Assembly (NCBI GenBank): GCA_036435485.1
Contig: CM071598.1
Coordinates: 120,840,148-120,904,147 of the forward strand
Direction: 5' to 3'
Source of the DNA: Saposhnikovia divaricata
Taxonomy: Eukaryota; Streptophyta; Magnoliopsida; Apiales; Apiaceae
DNA length: 64,000 nucleotides
Shown: positions 1 to 10,201 of the stretch, piece after piece
Layout: the number at the start of each line of letters is the position of its first letter
Position numbering within the stretch: position 1 is the first letter of the stretch
Notes under the pieces: generated by a model
What the model was told of the DNA's origin: nothing
Database searches by the model: none
What the model saw: the letters and a program-made list of their open reading frames with translations, nothing else
Program-made: the position numbers and the translations under genes

Positions 1-2019
1 GGGGATGCCGTCAAAATTTTCTAAAAATCTTAAATTTATCTTCTCGAGTATATGTATATATGTATGTACTATTAGTGCGAAGTGGTATTGGATTATATAT
101 TGTTTACGTGATTAATTGTTAAATGCTTTTTAGCTTTAATTATATATTTATGTATGTCAGTGGTCAAGGGTTGATATTATATGATTAAAGTCAATAAATT
201 TGGGGATTATCGCAAGGGTAGATTAAGGTTAGATGTTCGAAGATGAATGTCGAATATTGAATAGAATTCTGAAATAGTGTTTTTATATATGTAGATTCGA
301 AGGACGTAGACTCAAGGAATAAAGGAAAAGCGAAGGCTGAGGGTTTTTGAGCTAAGTGACTAGCGTGAAAGTACTTGGTTAAGGCAAGTAACTCGAACCT
401 TTTATTGAAGTTAAGATTCTTTCAATTATCCATTGATTGTTGTTTAAATTCTTATAACTTACTGTTTGTTTCTTTCAAGTTAATTGTAGAACCCCTTGTC
501 TATATTGTTAATCCTTATAAACTATTGCTTAAACCTTTGTAACTTCTCATTTACCTTTATAGATTGTTGTTTAAACTGTTGTACTTCCTTGCTTATTCTA
601 ATTCTCGTTGAACTGCAAATCTTGTGGTATAACATACTTTTTGCATAAGCTTAAACATTATTTCATATATATTCCCTTAATTCACACTGGCATTACTATT
701 CCTTATAACCCTTGATCTTTCTCTAAATCCTTAAACCTTGTTGTGTAATAAATCTTTTGTACTAGATTAAACCTTATTTCATATCCATTTCCTTAAACCA
801 CACTCGCCTAACTATACCCTGTAACTTTTGAATTAAACTCTGGATCCCTAACCTTTATTTTATTTTATTCTTTATAAATTAATGACCCTTGTTGGCTTAT
901 ACTTCTATTTTCCCCGAGCCATGTTCGATACCACCTTGTATTACACCTCTATAATGAGAAGAGCTTGATAAACCTTTATTTTTAAATACTTGTGAATCAC
1001 ACTTGAACCCTATCTTGCGAACCTTATACAATTAAATTGGATCGCTCGCTTAACTTTTAATCATTTATTCTTGAAATTAAACAGAATAATCCCCTGCTCT
1101 GAATTATTGCATAAGAATTCTATCCATCGAAAATTTCTTTATTATATGGACATTTAATTAATTATTTTAATTAGCGTAAGAGGCTAGGGTGGTCCTAGTC
1201 CAGCACTTTAATTTGGCGTAAGAGGCTAGGGTGGTCCTAGTCCAGCAACAGAGGCCAATGTGTTGCCTAATTGGGAACACATTAGGCAGCCTAGATTTGC
1301 TCTGCTAGAAGGTTGGACATCTGAAGATCAGCTAAGACTTGTATAATAGTATCAGCTAGTGTATTTATTTGTGGTATGTATGTAGCTTTTAATTAAGGTT
1401 TTAGTGATATGTTGTAATAGTTTAGTTAGTAGCTGCTTGTTTCATACCACTACCTGTTAGAGATCCGGGGTAGTAGTGGGGTGTTGTATAATGACTTAAT
1501 GTCTGGTTATCAGCTTATATGTATTTAATTTTGGTTGTGGTGCCCCGATCTTGTTTTATGATCGGGAGGGCATAGAAGTATGGTTCACCTGATCGGTTAG
1601 GACAGGTTGAACAGGTGTTTATGTTTCTTAAGTAGCTGGAATTGTAGTTGTTTTCTTTTTATGAAATTTGGTTGGGTTAAAATACAGGTGGATAGTCCGT
1701 ATTACAAATACTTCATGCCGAAATTTTCCAAAATTTCCCTGTATTAAAAATCTATTTTGTCTAATTAAATCCAATAATTTATTATATTTATCTAATCAAT
1801 TTCAATAAAGGAGAGCGAGTTTAATTGATAGAGTTATGTGTGTAGTGAGTTTTATTTTATTTTTCTCAGATTGTTTTAAAAAAAATGGTTAAATCATGGT
1901 TTTATTATTTCCTACAAAGGTTTTGAGGCAGTGTCGTATATATATATTTATTCAAGTGTATTCGAGTATTTTCATTATAAAAGTATATTTATAGTGTTGG
2001 GAGGTATGGGGACGTTACA
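1..2019 (+). mobile_element. 3' part of a chromovirus-like Ty3/gypsy LTR
   Basis: No coding potential is seen. The last 430 bp or so (1590-2019) match 31922-32269, the end of the 4-kb LTR at 28313, including the phrase ACCTGATCGGTTAGGACAGG and the region around CTTCATGCCGAAATTTTC. The sequence ends GGGGACGTTACA, a typical CA terminus for LTRs beginning TGTAAC. Directly after it comes an unrelated minus-strand gag, so the element inserted into that gag; its left end lies outside the window. The opening bases (ATGCCGTCAAAATTTTC at 5-21) resemble the same motif and may be a second related fragment. It contains a 42-bp direct repeat at 1174 and 1216 and a hairpin with CCCGATC/GATCGGG arms at 1544-1569. 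The lineage (Tekay/Del-like) is inferred from LTR style only. Confidence 0.6.
1174..1247. repeat. 42-bp direct repeat inside the LTR
   Basis: Two near-identical copies of a segment containing GCGTAAGAGGCTAGGGTGG start at 1174 and 1216, with the second copy starting 42 bp after the first. Confidence 0.8.
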
Positions 2020-2304
2020 CTTCGGCCATCGAAATTCCTTATCCTTCTCGATATCTAACAAGATTTGACTCCTAGGAGCATTCAACCTTGCATAATCAGA
2101 AAATCTTGGTCCCAGACTCTTCTTAGGCATAGAGTCAGAGTCTTTGCTAGTCCGGGGATACTTGTCCCTAGCATCGTACTCTTGCTCTTGCTTTCGCTTT
2201 TTGGAGTAGTTGTTATTCCCTCCATTACCTACTGTGGCCTCTTTCTTCATGCTATCCTCAGCTTTAATAAACTTATCAGCCCTTCGTTGGAGCTCAGCCA
2301 TGTT
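2020..2304 (-). pseudogene. Tat-type Ty3/gypsy gag, downstream fragment
   Basis: On the minus strand the frame from 2301 reads MAELQRRADKFIKAEDSMKK and later RFSDYARLNAPRSQILLDIE, the conserved stretch after the Retrotrans_gag domain of Tat/Ogre-like plant elements. It is the direct continuation of the gag at 8288-9536; the two are separated by the Athila insertion at 2305-8282. Its 3' side is cut at 2019/2020, where the chromovirus-like LTR begins and the frame turns into LTR sequence. The zinc knuckle and pol of this element are not in the window. Confidence 0.85.
2300..2304. repeat. Target-site duplication ATGTT, left copy (Athila)
   Basis: ATGTT directly precedes the LTR start TGATAAG and recurs at 8283-8287 after the LTR end TTAACA. 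Both copies lie in the reading frame of the interrupted gag. Confidence 0.9.
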
Positions 2305-3417
2305 TGATAAGTGGATTTTATATCCACTTGGATCGCTTCAATACGGCTTAAATTGATTGACTTGGTCTCAAGTTTGTGGTAGTTTTGATGTGTTTTTCTT
2401 AAGTGTGCAGGTTTGCAAGATTGTCAATTAGGGTTGATGTTTCCGTCGATTTTGGAGTTGAATTCGAGCTCAAGAATGAAGAGTGGAGTTATGTTGTGAG
2501 TTATCATGAAGATTTCAAGGTTAGAGAATTGAAGACGGAAGCATTTGTAAAAAGAACGAAAGGAAAAGATGAAGAAACGAAGAAACGGTGCAGAAAACGG
2601 CGAGACGGGCGAGGCCTGCGCGCAGGCTGTGCCTGTGGCGCGCAGACTGCGCGGGATGCAGTAGGAGGAGGCGCAGGCTGCGCCTGTGGTGCGCAGGCTG
2701 CGCGCGCATTGCTGAGAAATTGACTGTTTTGCCCTTCTCGAGTTCTAATTGTATTTTGGGCAGTTTTTGGCACCAAAAATCGATTTCTAGTTTTAATTGA
2801 GGGTAATTCCTTCCTAGGAAAGACTTTTAGAGCCTATTTAAACACATCAAACCATTGTATTTTGTATCAATTACATATCATAGCATAGATTTGCAAGGGA
2901 GAAAAGGAGAGAAGGATTCAACGCTCGTGACAAGCAACGGATCTCTATCAACTTCATCTTTTGTATTCTTTTCCTAGGCGTATTATGGATTCTAGATTTG
3001 TTTTCTTAACTCTACGTTTATTTAATATTACTTCTTTTATTCATATCTTGTTTAATGCCATGTCTTCATCAAATCCCATGGTGACGAACGGTTCAATTAT
3101 GAACTAATAGTTGTCATGGGATTCTAATGGATTTATCTATGTAACTTAGTAGTTTGATTGCTTTAAAGATATGTGTGTGGTGAATTCTTGATATCCTCGT
3201 ATCGTTAATTTTATGATTTTAGATGCGTAGCTAACATCTAAATTGAATTGTTAATCTCTTGCGAAACGAGAGTGGATCTTGAGATTTAGAACTTGCCATG
3301 CTAGCATAGGATAGGTTGATGTTTTAACATCATGATTTGTGGCGTAAATAGAGATATTATGCTGCCCTATGTGATCTATGTGGATAACTTGTGCTTAAAC
3401 CTTTATGTTTTCAAATC
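2305..3417 (+). repeat. Athila 5' LTR, 3'-truncated
   Basis: Matches the 3' LTR from 6829 up to the shared TTTTCAAATC (3417 and 7837), then switches to gag sequence. About 445 bp that the 3' LTR still has (7838-8282), plus the PBS, are gone. It is longer than the matching part of the 3' LTR (1113 versus 1009 bp) because of an expanded GC-rich repeat at about 2600-2712. A probable TATA box (TATTTAAA) is at 2835-2842. Confidence 0.88.
2600..2712. repeat. GC-rich imperfect repeat in the Athila 5' LTR
   Basis: Alternating copies of GCGCAGGCTGCGCCTG-type sequence, partly self-complementary, in otherwise AT-rich DNA. The 3' LTR (7138-7178) has only about one copy, so the repeat expanded or contracted after insertion or during reverse transcription. 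The short ORFs called here on both strands are artefacts of this repeat. Confidence 0.75.
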
Positions 3418-4304
3418 AGTGCGCTATCTCTTCTGAATCAGCACAGTTCGTGAGTAATTTCCAGAGACCTGCTGCACCAGTTCCAGCCACTTATCATCCA
3501 AATAATCGGAATCATCCCAATTTCAGCTGGAGCAACAACCAAGAGGCTCAACAACCACAACAGCCTTACCAGCAATTTGGAGCTAGGCCATTCAATCAGG
3601 GTTATCAACAGCAGTATGCTCCAAGGCAACCATTCCAACCGCCAGGTTTTTAGCAATAGCCTCAGGCTAATGCAGGGCAATCTTCTAATGAAAAATCAGA
3701 ATTCGATGAGTTTAGGTTGATGGTTAAAAGCCAGGCAGTTTCTCTCAAGACCTTGGAAAACCAGATGGGGCAGCTCGCAAGTGCCTTACTTAGTAGGCAA
3801 CAAGGAACTCTTCCAAGTGATACAGAGCCTAATCCAGGTAAGAGGGAAGTCAAGGAACAGGTCAATGCAGTTACTTTAAGATCTGGAAAAGTCACGAGGG
3901 ATCAAAAATCAGCAACTGAGGAAGACAAAGAAATCAAGAAACAGCAGGTGGAGGCTTCTACAGATAAAGAAAAGGCAAATTCTGAATTGGCAGCTGATCA
4001 GTTGGATGGCAAAGCGGAAAAAGGCAAAACCTTTGCTGAAACATCTACTCCAAAGCAGTCTACAGAGAGCAATCAGATCTATCCACCCCCTCCATTCCCA
4101 AAAAGACTTCAAAAGCAAAATTCTGATAAAAACTCTCCTCCGAAGCAGAAGTTGGTGAATCAGATCTATTCTCCTCCTCCATATCCTCAACGCTTGCAAA
4201 AACAAGATAAAGAAAAACATATTATGAATGTCTTCAACAAACTGTCCATTAACATTCCTTTTGTTGAAGCATTGGAACAGATGCCAGATATGCAAAGTTC
4301 ATGA
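3418..4304 (+). pseudogene. Athila gag, C-terminal part, interrupted
   Basis: A single frame (from 3405, with the LTR join at 3417) encodes the end of a zinc-knuckle-like segment (NQCA), a Gln/Pro-rich linker (NHPNFSWSNNQ, QQPQQPYQQF), then KTLENQMGQLASAL and EQVNAVTLRSGK, all typical of Athila gag upstream of the protease. Two in-frame TAG stops lie at 3651 and 3657, after which the same frame continues to 4304. The N-terminal gag (capsid) is deleted. Near 4291 the frame is lost by an apparent 1-bp deletion and the conserved reading passes to the frame of the next ORF. Confidence 0.85.
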
Positions 4305-5281
4305 AGGATATTTTGTCACGAAAGAGAAGGTTGGAAGAATTTGAAACAGTGGCATTGATAGAGGAGTGCAGTGCGGTATTGCAACAGAAATTGCCTCCTA
4401 AACTTAAGGATCCAGGAAGCTTTACAATTCCATGCACCATTGGGAAGTTGTCTTTTGACAAATGCTTATGTGATTTGGGAGCTAGCATTAATCTCATGCC
4501 CTTGTCAATTTTCAAGCAACTTGGTTTACCTGATCCGAAGCCAACCAACATCTCTTTGCAGTTGGTTGATAGGGCGATCACTTATCCGAAGGGTATAGTA
4601 GAGGATGTCCTGGTGAAGGTTGATAAGCCCATATTTCCTGTCGATTTTGTGATTCTAGATTTCGAAGAAGATAAGAAGATTCCCATAATCTTGGGAAGGC
4701 CTTTTCTAGCTACGGGCCGTACTTTGATCGATGTGCAAAAAGGAGAGCTTACAATGAGGGTGCAAGATCAGAATGTCACCTTTAATGTGTTCAAGGCCAT
4801 GAAATTTCCGACAGAGGTTGAAGAGTGTTTCAGTGTGGACATGGTTGATACGGGTCAGAGAAAGAAGTTTGATCAGTTGTTGAGCGAAAATTCGGACACG
4901 CACATGCTAAAGCATCACATCAGTGATTCCATTGACAGTTCTTCAATTCGAGATCTCTCGAATGTCAAGCTCGGAAAACTTCCATCCCATTTGAAGTATG
5001 TCCTTCTGAATGATGAGTTGGTGATTTTTAAAGTGTGTCAAGATAATGTGTTAAGAAGGTGGATCATGGATGATGAGGTAGAAGAGGGTTCTTATCAATC
5101 AACTGTGATGCATAAACACCTTAGAGGTGTGAAGAAGAAAAAGAAAAAATCGATTGGAGGAAGTGTCAAGGTGAAGTTTGATTTAGAAAAGATGTGGGAA
5201 GTAAGCAAGAAGGATGTCAACCAATGGGTGAATGGTCCTTCTGATAAGGACAAGTCGAATGCGATCTTCGAGCCACCATGA
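4301..5281 (+). CDS. Athila aspartic protease with residual pol sequence
   Basis: An open frame of 326 aa. Residues about 1-25 (KDILSRKRRLEEFETV) are the end of gag. Retropepsin-like features follow: DLGASINLMP with catalytic Asp58, and ILGRPFLATGRTLIDV as the second conserved block. After a protease-RT linker (KLPSHLKYVLL) the sequence jumps to DNVLRRWIMDDEVE, which resembles the region just before integrase. A large in-frame deletion therefore removed RT, RNase H and the start of integrase. The C-terminus has a Lys run, then FDLEKMWEVSKKDVNQW. The annotated ATG is probably internal to the original gag-pol frame, not a true start. Protease identity is firm; whether the protein is made is unknown. 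Confidence 0.85.
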   Translation: MKDILSRKRRLEEFETVALIEECSAVLQQKLPPKLKDPGSFTIPCTIGKLSFDKCLCDLGASINLMPLSIFKQLGLPDPKPTNISLQLVDRAITYPKGIVEDVLVKVDKPIFPVDFVILDFEEDKKIPIILGRPFLATGRTLIDVQKGELTMRVQDQNVTFNVFKAMKFPTEVEECFSVDMVDTGQRKKFDQLLSENSDTHMLKHHISDSIDSSSIRDLSNVKLGKLPSHLKYVLLNDELVIFKVCQDNVLRRWIMDDEVEEGSYQSTVMHKHLRGVKKKKKKSIGGSVKVKFDLEKMWEVSKKDVNQWVNGPSDKDKSNAIFEPP

Positions 5282-6828
5282 TTTGAATCCTATTTGTCCG
5301 GCTAAATGACTTTAATGACAGCGCTTCATGGGAGGCAACCCATGTTATTCCGATGAGTAGGTATGTTCTACTATTCCTCGTATTTACTTCCATTCAATGC
5401 GGACATTGAATATTTTAAGTTTGGGGGTGATGGTTTGGGGGATAAGTAGTGTATTTGTAGTTATTTGTGATTATGTGTTATTGTGTTCATATAGATATCA
5501 TATTTTGCATATTAGTGGTAATTCATGCATGTATGTTCGTGTTATCTATGTTTGTTTCATTTAGGTCATTCTGTTTTTTTTATTTTTCGTATACCATGTG
5601 AGTTCATATAGTTGCATTTGCATAGCATGCATATTTCATGATCCCTTAGAACGAGCTATTCTGATTGGTAGGTAGATGTCTAATTGAGTGTGATTATTGA
5701 TGAGTAGAGGGTTGATTTATAGTTCTTATGGAATTGACTTGCATGTTCAGAAAGAAAACTTTTACACAGTCTCATTAGGTTGCTTTTGGGCTAGGTTAGG
5801 GTCATGCTTGTTTAGTTGTTTTGAGATTTAATCACTTGATTATATTTAGAATTTTCGTTATTCCCTTGATGGCTTAGGGACACTGAAATCTAAGTTTGGG
5901 GGAAACCAGAGATTTCATGCTAATTGTTAATAATTGTCAATAATGGCTAGGCGTCAAATGGTTAGTAACCGGCTAATATTTATATGAGTAGTCTAGGATT
6001 GGAATTGAGAATTCTCATTCCAGATGGCATATATGAAAAAAAAATAGAAAAAAAATAGAAAAAAAAAAGAGTCAAAAGTTTCAATTGTTTAAATGTAGAA
6101 TTAACCAGGGTGAGCTCTTTAATACTCGATATTAAGTTCTAGGGGACTTCGTGCCTAGTGACCTAAGGCTGTTATAGTCTGGGATCCACTAACCCAACGC
6201 TCGCTACATGGGTATTATTGTATAAGCCTTTTGGGGTCTCATCCATTTCACGGTTAAATAAACATGCTTGTATATTATGTGTCGTAGTTGTTAGTAATAA
6301 AGCATGAATTCCTAGCTAAGTTGGATAAGGATGGAGGTGTTTCTAGGTTATGAAGTGTCTACAGTCTATTCTATTTATAAACCTGTGATTGTCTTGGCAA
6401 AGAATAGGTATGATTTTGATCTAGTTTTTGGAGTATTTCTGATGAGCATCGCACACACGCACGTTTCTGTTCATGTATTGTTAGTATACGGGGACTTAGT
6501 CGAGCTCTATTTGGATTTAGTTGCATTCTTTGAGATATTTTCTTGCTAGTTGGTTTTGGTTAGTTTGAAGGGGATCGTTGCATTTTCATACTAGTTGCAT
6601 TCATGCATTGCATTGTTTTTTGCATTGTTTAGTTAGATGGATTTTGTGGGTACATTCGCTATAGGCCCTCACGAGACCTCACTCGTCCACTAGGGCTGCC
6701 TAGGAGTTTAAAGGGCTTGTTGCATATGACAAATGCAACTGTGATCACCTACGGAAGTGGTACTAGTTAGTTGTAAATAGTTTATTTGTTTATGCTTGAG
6801 GACAAGCATCGGTTTAAGTTTGGGGGTG
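5282..6828 (+). other. Athila 3' internal region, non-coding
   Basis: No convincing ORF; the 72-aa frame at 6331-6549 has no recognisable domain. Some Athila elements carry an env-like ORF here and no trace is seen. It contains GGGAGGCAACCCATG near 5331 and three copies of AAGTTTGGGGG (5417-5427, 5892-5902, 6816-6826), only the last of which abuts the LTR. A poly-A-rich tract lies near 6035-6071. Confidence 0.7.
6816..6828 (+). other. Polypurine tract of the Athila element
   Basis: AAGTTTGGGGGTG immediately precedes the 3' LTR start (TGATAAG at 6829), the expected priming site for plus-strand DNA synthesis. Confidence 0.85.
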
Positions 6829-8282
6829 TGATAAGTGGATTTTATATCCACTTGGATCGCTTCAATACGGCATAAATTGATTGACTTGGTCTCAAGTTTG
6901 TGGTAGTTTTGATGTGTTTTGCTTAAGTGTGCAGGTTTGCAAGAATGTCAATTAGGGTTGATGTTTCCGTCGATTTTGGAGTTGAATTCGAGCTCAAGAA
7001 TGAAGAGTGGAGTCATGTTGTGAGTTATCATGAAGATTTCAAGGCTAGAGAATTGAAGACGGAAGCATTTGCAAAAAGAACGGAAGGAAAAAGACGAAGA
7101 AACGAAGAAACGGTGCAGAAAATGGCGAGACGGGCTAGGCCTGCGCGCAGGCTGCGCCTGTGGTGCGTAGGCTGCACGGGTAATTGAGGCACCTAAAATC
7201 GATTTCTAGTTGTAATTGAGGGTAATTCCTTCCTAGGCAAGACTTCTAGAGCCTATTTAAACACATCAAACCATTGTATTTTGTATCAATTACATATCAT
7301 AGCATATATTTGCAAGGGAGAAAAGGAGAGAAGGATTCAACGCTCGTGACAAGCAACGGATCTCTATCAACTTCATCTTTTGTATTCTTTTCTTAGGCAT
7401 ATTCTGGATTCTAGATTTGTTTTCTTAACTCTACGTTTATTTAATATTACTTCTTTTATTCATATCTTTTTTAATACCATGTTTTCATCAAATCCCATGG
7501 TGACGAACGATTCAATTATGAACTAATCGTTGTCATGGGATTCTAATGGATTTATCTATGTAACTTAGTAGTTTGATTGCTTTAAAGATATATGTGTGGT
7601 GAATTTTTGATATCCTCGTATGGTTAATCTTTATGTTTTTAGATGCGTAGCTAACATCTAAATTGAATTGTTAATCTCTTGCGAAACGAGAGTGGATCTT
7701 GAGATTTAGAACTTGCCATGCTAGCATAGGATAGGTTGATGTTTTAACATCATGATTTGTGGCGTAAATAGAGATATTATGCTGCCCTATGTGATCTATG
7801 TGGATAACTTGTGCTTAAACCTTTATGTTTTCAAATCTTATAGAGATATAGGGTCTAAACATAACTACTGTCTACTCATCTTCTATCTCTTTTGTGGATG
7901 TATGCGTAGTTTGGTATTAGTATACCGAGAGGTAACTTTTACTTGTTTCGTGTTATCCGATCAGATATCAAAACCATTACATGCATTGACTAAAGGCATC
8001 GACTCTATGTGAAGTAGATAATGAAGTTAGGATCCCATGTTTATTCTCATATACTTAAATCAGTTTAAATCACTTTAGTTAATTAATTTTTAGTTTGATT
8101 TGCATCTTAGTTTAAATTAGATAATCAAAAATCCCAATTAGTTAATTGTCTTAGCAGTGAGTTATAACCATACATTGTTGAATAGGTGCATTAACTGAAT
8201 AGAAACTCAACCAGATCTCTGTGGAACGAACTTAATTTATATTACTTGTGACCACGTATACTTGCGTGATATTGTGTTAACA
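6829..8282 (+). repeat. Athila 3' LTR, complete (1454 bp)
   Basis: Starts TGATAAGTGGA and ends GTGTTAACA, followed by the TSD ATGTT. It matches the 5' LTR over 6829-7837. A probable TATA box (TATTTAAA) is at 7254-7261. The ORFs called at 6927-7187 and 7752-8012 are chance frames in LTR sequence. Confidence 0.9.
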
Positions 8283-8287
8283 ATGTT
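8283..8287. repeat. Target-site duplication ATGTT, right copy (Athila)
   Basis: Identical to 2300-2304 and directly follows the 3' LTR. Confidence 0.9.
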
Positions 8288-9536
8288 CTCAGGGGGGATG
8301 GTTTGCCAATGACATTTTAAAGAAGAGGTCAGTGGTTCCGTGCTCCAGGGTCACCATGGCCACCTTATTTTCTAAGTCAGTGATATTTAGAGTCTCCTTA
8401 GTGAATCTCTTGAGGTAGTCTCTCAGATTTTCATTCTTTCCTTGTACCACATACATAAGAGATGCAGAGCTTTTCTCATGAACTCTTCCGCTAATGAATT
8501 GGCTGATAAAAACGGCACTCAACTCCTTAAAAGAGCCAATAAAATTCGGGGGTAGATGGCTATACTAACGTTGTGCCATACCAGACTGGGTTTGAGGGAA
8601 TGCCCTACACCTGAGAGCGTCATTAGCCGGCTGCAACAGCAGCGCATTTGAGAATGTCCTAACGTGATTTGCGAGATCACCCGTTCCATCATAAGCCTTA
8701 ATTGTCGGCATCCTGAATTTCCTTGAAACACGAGCATTCATCACTTCTTCAATAAACGGGGGTATGGGATCATCAGGATCCCCAAGTGGCATCAGATCTT
8801 TGGGGTTACCCCTGGGGATTTCCACCCTTGTTGTTCTTCCAGTTGGGGCATCAGCCCTTTTCTGTCACCTTGAGGACCTCTCCGAATCAACAAAGGGAAT
8901 CCCTCCTGAAGTCGGATGAGGTCGATTCTGTTTCTGTCTCGCTTGCTATCTCGCCATGTCATCTTTCATCTTTAAGATCTCGGCCTCATGAGCCTTGATT
9001 CTCTCAGCAGTTGTCAGAGGGTGTCCATCATAGATAGTTTGTGTCCTCCTTCGAAGTTCTCTGCTGGTACGTCGCCTCCTTGGGGCTTCATCATGATCAT
9101 CGTCCTCAGATGACGAGTCAGTAGTGTAGGGACCGGAGTAGTCATCATATCCAGGTTCATGTATCTGCAGGGCATGCCCGCTTGGTCCAGGGTCCTTTTG
9201 ATTTGGTCGATAGTTAGGCAGTCGGTACATCGGATTGGTATTTGTAGGGAGCATGGTGGTGGAGATTTGAACTCCTGAGAGTGGTGGGCGACTGGCCAAA
9301 GGAGAGACCACCATCTGAAGTTGATTAGTCTCCTGACCAGGGTGAACAACCACTGGTAGAGTTCTCTCAGCAGGGGGAGTCGTCCCTATCGGTTGAGAAA
9401 CTTGGGTTTGAGTGATCGCCCCTGTTGATGGGGGTACATACCCTTCTTCTGTAATGACGGGCGGATCGGAGGTGATAACCGGTGGAACAGAGGTGACTAG
9501 AGCGGGCTTAGTTGTTGTTCTACGCGTGTTAACCAT
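8288..9536 (-). pseudogene. Tat-type Ty3/gypsy gag, N-terminal and capsid part
   Basis: One minus-strand frame from 9536 runs down to 8288, then continues beyond the Athila insertion at 2304. It starts MVNTRRTT, followed by a Pro/Thr-rich region, an acidic-basic segment (SSSEDDDHDEAPRRRR) and the capsid-like retrotransposon gag domain (AYDGTGDLANHVRTF, FISQFISGRVHEKSSASL, LRDYLKRFTKETL, FKMSLANHPP). Three in-frame stops break it: TAG at 8946-8948, TGA at 8865-8867 and TAG at 8565-8567. Each is explained by one C-to-T or G-to-A transition (from CAG, CGA and TGG type codons), the pattern expected from methyl-cytosine decay in a silenced element. No frameshift is seen. Confidence 0.9.
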
Positions 9537-9549
9537 GGTTGATGTTGTC

Positions 9550-9567
9550 TTCCCACAGACGGTGCCA
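9550..9567 (-). other. Primer-binding-site-like sequence of the Tat-type element
   Basis: On the minus strand TGGCACCGTCTGTGGGAA lies 2 bases after the LTR end, before the gag ATG at 9536. Elements of this lineage have TGGCGCC-type PBSs; the matching tRNA was not determined. Confidence 0.65.
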
Positions 9568-9569
9568 AA

Positions 9570-10051
9570 TGTTGTGGAATAAAAATGAGGGTTTGTAATT
9601 TGCGGCTAGGGTTTGTATGTAATAAATACAAGGGATGGTGAGCTTCGAGCTTTAATGGCTGTTCTTGCGTTTCGAGACTGAACGGTCCTCACAAGATGCC
9701 TACGTATCTCTGTATTGCTAGAGAATCAAGCCAACGTAGTTCTGAGAATGAGGGGTCAGGCCCTTTATATAGGCTGTGGGAGCCTTAGAATTATGGTAGG
9801 ATTTGGAGACTTGGTGGGCAAGCCACCGCCTTGAGGAAGGTTCTAGACTCCTACCTTGTAGGAGTCTGTTTCCATGTTTGAGTTTGGTGTCTTGGAGGCT
9901 ACTCATAAAAGATATTGTTTCCATGTTTGACTCTTAGTGCTGAGCTGTTTATTACCTTTAATATTAATTACGAAATTAATATTTAATCAGGGTTTTGGGC
10001 CTCATAAATGAGCTTCATATCTGGACCAAGCTAGGTCTAATTACTGCAACA
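9570..10051 (-). repeat. LTR of the Tat-type element (5' LTR, minus strand, 482 bp)
   Basis: Ends are TGTTG at 9570 and CAACA at 10051, giving the expected short inverted terminus. It is placed upstream of the PBS-like site and gag. The partner LTR lies outside the window. The 68-aa frame at 9718-9924 is incidental. Confidence 0.8.
9763..9771 (-). promoter_or_regulatory. TATA box of the Tat-type LTR
   Basis: TATATAAAG on the minus strand, about 190 bp before the LTR end. Transcription would run toward gag. Confidence 0.6.
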
Positions 10052-10201
10052 TTAATTGTGTCTTTAGAGCATATTTTTAGCCAATATCAAAAACGAAATC
10101 AGTATTTTCGTTATTTTGCCAAAAAATTATGATATGAAACTTTCAAAGTTTAATGTCTTCGCAAAAGAACCTAAAAATAGTTTTGAAAAGAAAGAAAAAA
10201 T

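Larger units (their letters stand above)
2305..8282 (+). mobile_element. Athila-type Ty3/gypsy retrotransposon, internally deleted
   Basis: The element is bounded by LTRs starting TGATAAGTGGA and ending TTAACA and has a perfect 5-bp TSD. Athila identity rests on three things. The gag C-terminus and protease follow the Athila pattern (DLGAS, ILGRPFLATG). The spacer after the ORF has GGGAGGCAACCCATG. The polypurine tract is AAGTTTGGGGGTG after GAGGACAAGC. At about 6.0 kb it is roughly half the usual Athila length. The end of the 5' LTR, the PBS and most of gag are missing, as are reverse transcriptase, RNase H and most of integrase. It cannot be autonomous. It inserted into a minus-strand Tat-type gag. 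Confidence 0.9.

Noticed and set aside
2403..2776. Overlapping ORFs on both strands rich in Arg, Ala and Cys
   Set aside because: They lie in the GC-rich repeat of an LTR; all frames are open because of the repeat.
6331..6549. 72-aa ORF at the place where an Athila env-like gene can occur
   Set aside because: Too short, with no transmembrane, signal or env-like pattern that I can support.
9014..9349. 111-aa minus-strand ORF in another frame of the Tat gag
   Set aside because: Shadow of the real gag frame, which carries the conserved motifs.
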